From JAITWN01 sp964384095 (lineage in GTDB: Bacteria; Pseudomonadota; Gammaproteobacteria; SZUA-140): a DNA stretch of 16,018 nucleotides. The DNA is taken from NCBI GenBank assembly GCA_964384095.1, contig CAYLKC010000044.1, positions 1-16,018 on the forward strand, given 5' to 3'. Position 1 is the first letter of the stretch; every line of letters starts with the position of its first letter. Below the pieces are notes generated by a model, which did no database searches, had not been told where the DNA came from, and saw only the letters and a program-made list of their open reading frames with translations. The position numbers and the translations under genes are program-made. Below are positions 12,096 through 16,018 of this stretch, piece by piece.

Positions 12096-13609
12096 TGGCC
12101 GCCCGCCGGACCGCCGCGGGGACAGCCCCGCGCCTGTCCGCGTTGCTGCGGGATTTCGCCGTGGTCGCGCCGGCCGACGACTGCGAGGTCACCGGGCTCG
12201 CCCTCGACAGCCGCGCACTGCGGCCGGGGGACGTCTTCCTGGCCTGCGCCGGGACGCGGGTCAGCGGCTCTGCCTTCATCGCCGACGCGGTCGCCGCCGG
12301 TGCAGTTGCGGTGTTGCAGGATGCGAACGACCCTGCGGCCGCCGGCGTCACCGTGCCACGCATCCCGGTCGAGTCCCTGCGCGAGCGCATCGGGCCGATC
12401 GCCGCGCGCTTCCACGGCGAGCCGTCGCGCGAGATGACTGTGGTCGGCGTCACCGGCACCAACGGCAAGACCTCGTGCGCGTACTATCTCGCCCAGGCCC
12501 TTGCCGCCGGCGGCGACCGCTGCGGTTTGATCGGCACGCTCGGCTACGGTGAACCCGGCGCGCTGCGTCCGGGCCTGCATACGACGCCGGATCCGCTGAC
12601 GCTGCAGGCCGAGCTCGCGCGACTGCGCGACGCCGGCGTCGGTCATGCCGCGATCGAGGTCTCGTCGCATGCGCTCGAACAGCATCGCGTCGCCGGCACA
12701 TGTTTTGCCGGCGCGATCTTCACCAACCTGAGCCACGATCACCTCGATTATCACGCCGATCTGCGTACCTATGGTCTCGCGAAACAGAAGCTGTTCCGGA
12801 TGCCCGGCCTGCGCTTTGCGGCGATCAACCGCGACGATGCCTTCGGCCGCGAGTTGATCGCCGGCCTGATGCCGGACATCCGCTGCGTCGCTTATGGCCT
12901 CGGCGATGGCGCCGCCGGTCTCGGTGCCCATTTCCATATCGATGCGCACGGCGTCGTGCTCGGCGACAGCGGCCTCTCGTTCAGCATCTCGTCGAGCTGG
13001 GGCGAGGGCCGGCTCGAGGCGCCGCTGCTCGGCCGCTTTAACGCACGCAACCTGCTCGCGGTGCTCGCCGCGCTGCTGATGCTCGATATCCCGTTCGACG
13101 AGGCGCTGGCGCGGCTGTCGGCGGTGCGCCCGGTGTCCGGTCGCATGGAGCGCTTCGGCGGCGGCAGCCGCCCGCTGGTGATCGTCGATTATGCGCATAC
13201 CCCGGATGCGCTGGCCGAGGCGCTGGCGGCGCTGCGACCGCACTGCAAGGGCCGCTTGTGGTGCGTATTCGGCTGCGGTGGCAGTCGCGACCAGGCCAAG
13301 CGTCCGCTGATGGGCGAGACCGCCGCGCGCCTCGCCGACCGCGTCGTGCTGACCAGTGACAATCCGCGCGACGAGGACCCGGAGGCGATCATCGCCGCGA
13401 TCCGCGCCGGCATCGTGCGCACCGATGGTATCGCGATCATCGCCGACCGTGCCCGCGCGATCCGCGAGACGATCGCCGCGGCCGTTGCCGGCGATGTCGT
13501 GCTGGTCGCCGGCAAGGGGCATGAGGACTACCAGATCCTCGGCGACCGCCGCCTCGCCTTCAGCGACCAGGCCGAGGTGAAGGCGGCGCTCGGGGGGCGG
13601 CGGCCATGA
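12095..13609 (+). CDS. murE: UDP-MurNAc-tripeptide synthetase, meso-diaminopimelate-adding
   Basis: A 504-residue Mur ligase that adds the third stem-peptide residue to UDP-MurNAc-L-Ala-D-Glu in the cytoplasm. The N-terminal UDP-binding domain contains DSRALRPGDVFLA; the ATP-binding loop is GTNGKT at 121-126; the central domain contains IEVSSHALEQHRV and TNLSHDHLDYH. Residues 422-429 read DNPRDEDP, the DNPR signature that selects meso-diaminopimelate over lysine, as expected for a Gram-negative bacterium. The C-terminal segment VLVAGKGHEDYQ is also typical. The ATG at 12095 overlaps the ftsI stop by one base and has a perfect ribosome-binding site. The end overlaps murF by 4 bases. Confidence 0.97.
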   Translation: MAARRTAAGTAPRLSALLRDFAVVAPADDCEVTGLALDSRALRPGDVFLACAGTRVSGSAFIADAVAAGAVAVLQDANDPAAAGVTVPRIPVESLRERIGPIAARFHGEPSREMTVVGVTGTNGKTSCAYYLAQALAAGGDRCGLIGTLGYGEPGALRPGLHTTPDPLTLQAELARLRDAGVGHAAIEVSSHALEQHRVAGTCFAGAIFTNLSHDHLDYHADLRTYGLAKQKLFRMPGLRFAAINRDDAFGRELIAGLMPDIRCVAYGLGDGAAGLGAHFHIDAHGVVLGDSGLSFSISSSWGEGRLEAPLLGRFNARNLLAVLAALLMLDIPFDEALARLSAVRPVSGRMERFGGGSRPLVIVDYAHTPDALAEALAALRPHCKGRLWCVFGCGGSRDQAKRPLMGETAARLADRVVLTSDNPRDEDPEAIIAAIRAGIVRTDGIAIIADRARAIRETIAAAVAGDVVLVAGKGHEDYQILGDRRLAFSDQAEVKAALGGRRP

Positions 13610-15054
13610 CCGTGACGGAGTTGAATGCGCGTGGCGCGACGCTGGCCGGCGGCCTCGGCCTCGGTGAGCTCGCCGAGGCCGTCGGCGGTGAGCTGCGCGG
13701 CGCCGACCTGCGCGTCGGGCGGCTGTCGACCGACACCCGCGGGCTGGCGCCCGGCGACCTGTTCGTCGCGCTGCGTGGTGAGCGTTTCGATGCGCATGAC
13801 TTCATCGAAGTCGCGGTCAGCGGCGGCGCCGCGGCGCTGCTCATCGATCGTGACGTCGATGCCGCGGTGCCGGTGGTGCGCGTCGACGACACGCTGCGCG
13901 CCCTCGGCCGGCTCGCGGCCTGGTGGCGCCGCCGCTTCGACGTCCCGGTCGCCGGTATCACCGGCAGCAACGGCAAGACCACGGTCAAGGAGATGCTCGC
14001 GAGCATCCTCTCCTCGCTTGGGCCCGGCGTGGTGACCCGCGCCAATCTCAACAACGAGATCGGCGCGCCGCTGACGCTGCTCGGGCTGGGTCCGGATGAC
14101 CGTTATGCGGTCATCGAGATGGGCGCGCGCAAGCCCGGTGACATTGCCTATCTGGTCGGCATCGCCGCGCCCTCGGTCACCGTGATCACCAATGCTGCGC
14201 CGGCCCACCTCGCCGGCTTCGGCGACATCGCCGGGGTCGCCCGCGCCAAGGGCGAAATATTCTCCGGCCTGCCCGCGGACGGCATCGCGGTGATGAATGT
14301 CGATGACCCGCGCGTCGGCCTGTGGCAGGTCATGGCCGGCAGCCGCCGCGTCGTCGGCTTCGGCCTGCGCCATCCGGCCGACGTCAGTGCGCGCGATCTG
14401 CGCGCGAATGACGCCCCGGGCTGCTCGTTCGAACTGCTCACGCCGGCGGGGGCGATCGATGTCGATCTGCAGTTGCCCGGCCGCCACAACGTCATGAATG
14501 CGTTGGCCGCGGCGGCGATGGCGCATGCGCTTGGCATCACGCTCGAGGACATCGCGAGCGGGCTCTGCGCGATGCGCCCGGTTGCCGGCCGCTTGCAGAC
14601 CCGCGCCGGCGTCGGCGGCGTGCGCCTCATCGATGACACCTACAACGCAAATCCGGGTTCAGTGAAGGCCGCGCTGGAGGTCCTCGCGACCTGCGGCGGC
14701 AGCGGCCAGCGTGTGCTCGTGCTCGGTGACATGGGTGAGCTCGGCAACGCCGCGCGCGCGCTGCACGAACAGATCGGACGCCAGGCGCGCGTCGTCGGCG
14801 TCGATCGCATCTATGCCGTCGGCGAGCTGGCCGCGATCGCGGCCGGCGTATTCGGCAACGGCGCGCGCCACTTCGACAGCCATGATGCGCTGATCGCCGG
14901 CCTGCGCGCGGACCTCGCCGGCGCGCGTCCGGCGACAGTGCTGGTCAAGGGCTCGCGCTCGATGCGCATGGAACGCGTCGTCGCGGCGCTGGTCGCCGTC
15001 GGCGATGCGCCCGGCGCCCCTGCACCGGCGCCCGCGATGCGGGCGGGGGGCTGA
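13606..15054 (+). CDS. murF: UDP-MurNAc-tripeptide--D-alanyl-D-alanine ligase
   Basis: A 482-residue Mur ligase that adds D-Ala-D-Ala to complete the UDP-MurNAc-pentapeptide; the E. coli enzyme has 452 residues. The N-terminal domain has STDTRGLAPGDLFVALRGER; the ATP-binding loop is GSNGKTT at 120-126 followed by VKEMLASIL; later are NLNNEIGAPLTLL, a DDTYNANPGSVKAAL segment specific to MurF, and VLGDMGELG. The tail (from about 465) is a low-complexity proline/alanine/glycine stretch that may account for some of the added length. The ATG overlaps the murE stop (ATGA). mraY begins 2 bases after the stop. Confidence 0.97.
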   Translation: MTVTELNARGATLAGGLGLGELAEAVGGELRGADLRVGRLSTDTRGLAPGDLFVALRGERFDAHDFIEVAVSGGAAALLIDRDVDAAVPVVRVDDTLRALGRLAAWWRRRFDVPVAGITGSNGKTTVKEMLASILSSLGPGVVTRANLNNEIGAPLTLLGLGPDDRYAVIEMGARKPGDIAYLVGIAAPSVTVITNAAPAHLAGFGDIAGVARAKGEIFSGLPADGIAVMNVDDPRVGLWQVMAGSRRVVGFGLRHPADVSARDLRANDAPGCSFELLTPAGAIDVDLQLPGRHNVMNALAAAAMAHALGITLEDIASGLCAMRPVAGRLQTRAGVGGVRLIDDTYNANPGSVKAALEVLATCGGSGQRVLVLGDMGELGNAARALHEQIGRQARVVGVDRIYAVGELAAIAAGVFGNGARHFDSHDALIAGLRADLAGARPATVLVKGSRSMRMERVVAALVAVGDAPGAPAPAPAMRAGG

Positions 15055-15056
15055 CC

Positions 15057-16018
15057 ATGCTGCTCTGGCTGACCGACTGGCTGATCCAGTTCCACACCGG
15101 GTTCAACGTCTTCAACTACCTGACGCTGCGCTCGATCCTCGGTGTGCTGACCGCGCTGGTGATCTCTTTCGTGATCGGGCCGGTGATCATCCGCAAGCTG
15201 AGTCAGTACCAGATCGGGCAGATGGTCCGCGAAGACGGGCCGGCCACCCACCTCGGCAAGGCCGGCACGCCGACGATGGGCGGCTCGATGATCCTGATCG
15301 GCGTCGGCATCAGTACGCTGCTGTGGGCCGACCTCTCGAACCGTCATGTCTGGGTCGTGCTGACCGTGACGCTGCTGTTCGGCGCGATCGGCTGGGTCGA
15401 TGACTACCGCAAGCTGATCGCGAAGAACCCGAAGGGCCTGTCGGCGCGAGCCAAGCTGTTCTGGCAGACGCTGATCGGCTTCTGCGCCGCGTACTACCTG
15501 TATTCGAGCGCGCAGAATCCGATCGAGACCCAGTTCATCATGCCGTTCTTCAAGGACGTCGTCATCGACATCGGCTGGTGGTTCATCCCGCTCGCCTGCC
15601 TGGTCATCGTCGGCTCGAGTAACGCGGTCAACCTGACCGATGGCCTCGACGGCCTCGCGATCCTGCCGGCGGTGATGGTCGCCGGCGGACTCGGCGTGAT
15701 CGCCTACGCCACCGGTCACGTGCGCTTCTCCGATTATCTCGGTATCCCCTACGTCCCGGGCGTCGGCGAAATGGTCGTGTTCTGCGGCGCGATCGTCGGC
15801 GCCGGACTCGGATTCCTCTGGTTCAACACCCACCCGGCCCAGGTCTTCATGGGCGACATCGGCGCGCTCGCGCTGGGCGCCGCGCTCGGCGTGCTCGCGG
15901 TGGTCGTGCGCCAGGAGATCGTGCTGATGATCATGGGCGGTGTGTTCGTCATCGAGACCCTGTCGGTGATCATGCAGGTTGCCTCGTACAAGTTGACGGG
16001 GCGGCGCATCTTTCGCAT
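15057..16018 (+). CDS. mraY: Phospho-MurNAc-pentapeptide translocase MraY (C-terminus beyond the window)
   Basis: The first 320 of about 360 residues of MraY, the polytopic membrane enzyme that transfers phospho-MurNAc-pentapeptide to undecaprenyl phosphate, forming lipid I. Translating from the ATG at 15057 gives MLLWLTDWLIQFHTGFNVFN. Conserved segments follow: AGTPTMGGSMIL, VDDYRK with catalytic Asp115 and Asp116, SSNAVNLTDGLDGLA (187-201) and HPAQVFMGD with Asp267. These aspartates have the same numbers as in the E. coli enzyme, which supports the start. Several hydrophobic segments fit the ten-helix topology. A purine run (GGGGGG, about 15045-15050) serves as ribosome-binding site. The reading frame is open to the right edge. 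Confidence 0.97.
   Translation, partial: MLLWLTDWLIQFHTGFNVFNYLTLRSILGVLTALVISFVIGPVIIRKLSQYQIGQMVREDGPATHLGKAGTPTMGGSMILIGVGISTLLWADLSNRHVWVVLTVTLLFGAIGWVDDYRKLIAKNPKGLSARAKLFWQTLIGFCAAYYLYSSAQNPIETQFIMPFFKDVVIDIGWWFIPLACLVIVGSSNAVNLTDGLDGLAILPAVMVAGGLGVIAYATGHVRFSDYLGIPYVPGVGEMVVFCGAIVGAGLGFLWFNTHPAQVFMGDIGALALGAALGVLAVVVRQEIVLMIMGGVFVIETLSVIMQVASYKLTGRRIFR

Noticed and set aside
11885..13522. Minus-strand frame of 545 codons over ftsI and murE, and similar ones at 13528-14526 and 14811-15833
   Set aside because: Antisense shadows of murE, murF and mraY with Arg/Asp/Ala-rich nonsense composition.

Overview
This window is a GC-rich gammaproteobacterial chromosome segment, probably from a chemolithoautotroph. 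Third codon positions are almost all G or C. It holds the start of a form I RuBisCO large-subunit gene with a divergent CbbR regulator, next to core envelope and cell-division genes. From memory, the order sspA-sspB / dolP-yraN-lpoA / rsmI-rnpB-mraZ-rsmH-ftsL-ftsI-murE-murF-mraY matches the Pseudomonas-type arrangement. A Chromatiales- or Acidiferrobacterales-like sulfur oxidiser would fit, but genus and family cannot be fixed from the sequence.

Layout. (1) 1-1314: cbbL (minus strand, cut by the window edge) and cbbR (plus), divergent, sharing an AT-rich control region with LysR-type sites. (2) 1433-2490: sspA-sspB, the stringent starvation pair; SspB is the ClpXP adaptor. (3) 2740-6957, minus strand: a four-gene operon lpoA-yraN-dolP and a GlcD-like FAD dehydrogenase, with overlapping or tightly spaced genes. 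Two of its genes start at a TTG that overlaps the previous stop codon. (4) 7157-8391: rsmI (16S rRNA methyltransferase) and rnpB (RNase P RNA). (5) 8551-16018: the first part of the dcw division/cell-wall cluster, driven by a strong sigma70-type promoter. A train of GTGG boxes with a 10-bp period overlies this promoter and is the likely MraZ operator. Most junctions in the cluster are 4-bp ATGA or similar overlaps; mraY runs off the right edge.

How the genes work together. lpoA, dolP and the dcw genes all serve peptidoglycan and outer-membrane biogenesis: MurE, MurF and MraY make lipid I precursors, FtsL and FtsI build the septum, LpoA activates PBP1A, and DolP supports outer-membrane integrity. 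cbbL/cbbR, and perhaps the GlcD-like gene through glycolate salvage, belong to carbon fixation.

The least expected structure is a pair of dispersed palindromic elements of about 115 bp (2545-2656 and 6988-7104). They lie in opposite orientation on either side of the lpoA operon. They share a conserved core but have different arm sequences that are each perfectly or nearly perfectly self-complementary within a copy. Each could fold as a long stem closing two internal hairpins. No CRISPR array, tRNA, transposase gene, prophage or defence gene was seen.
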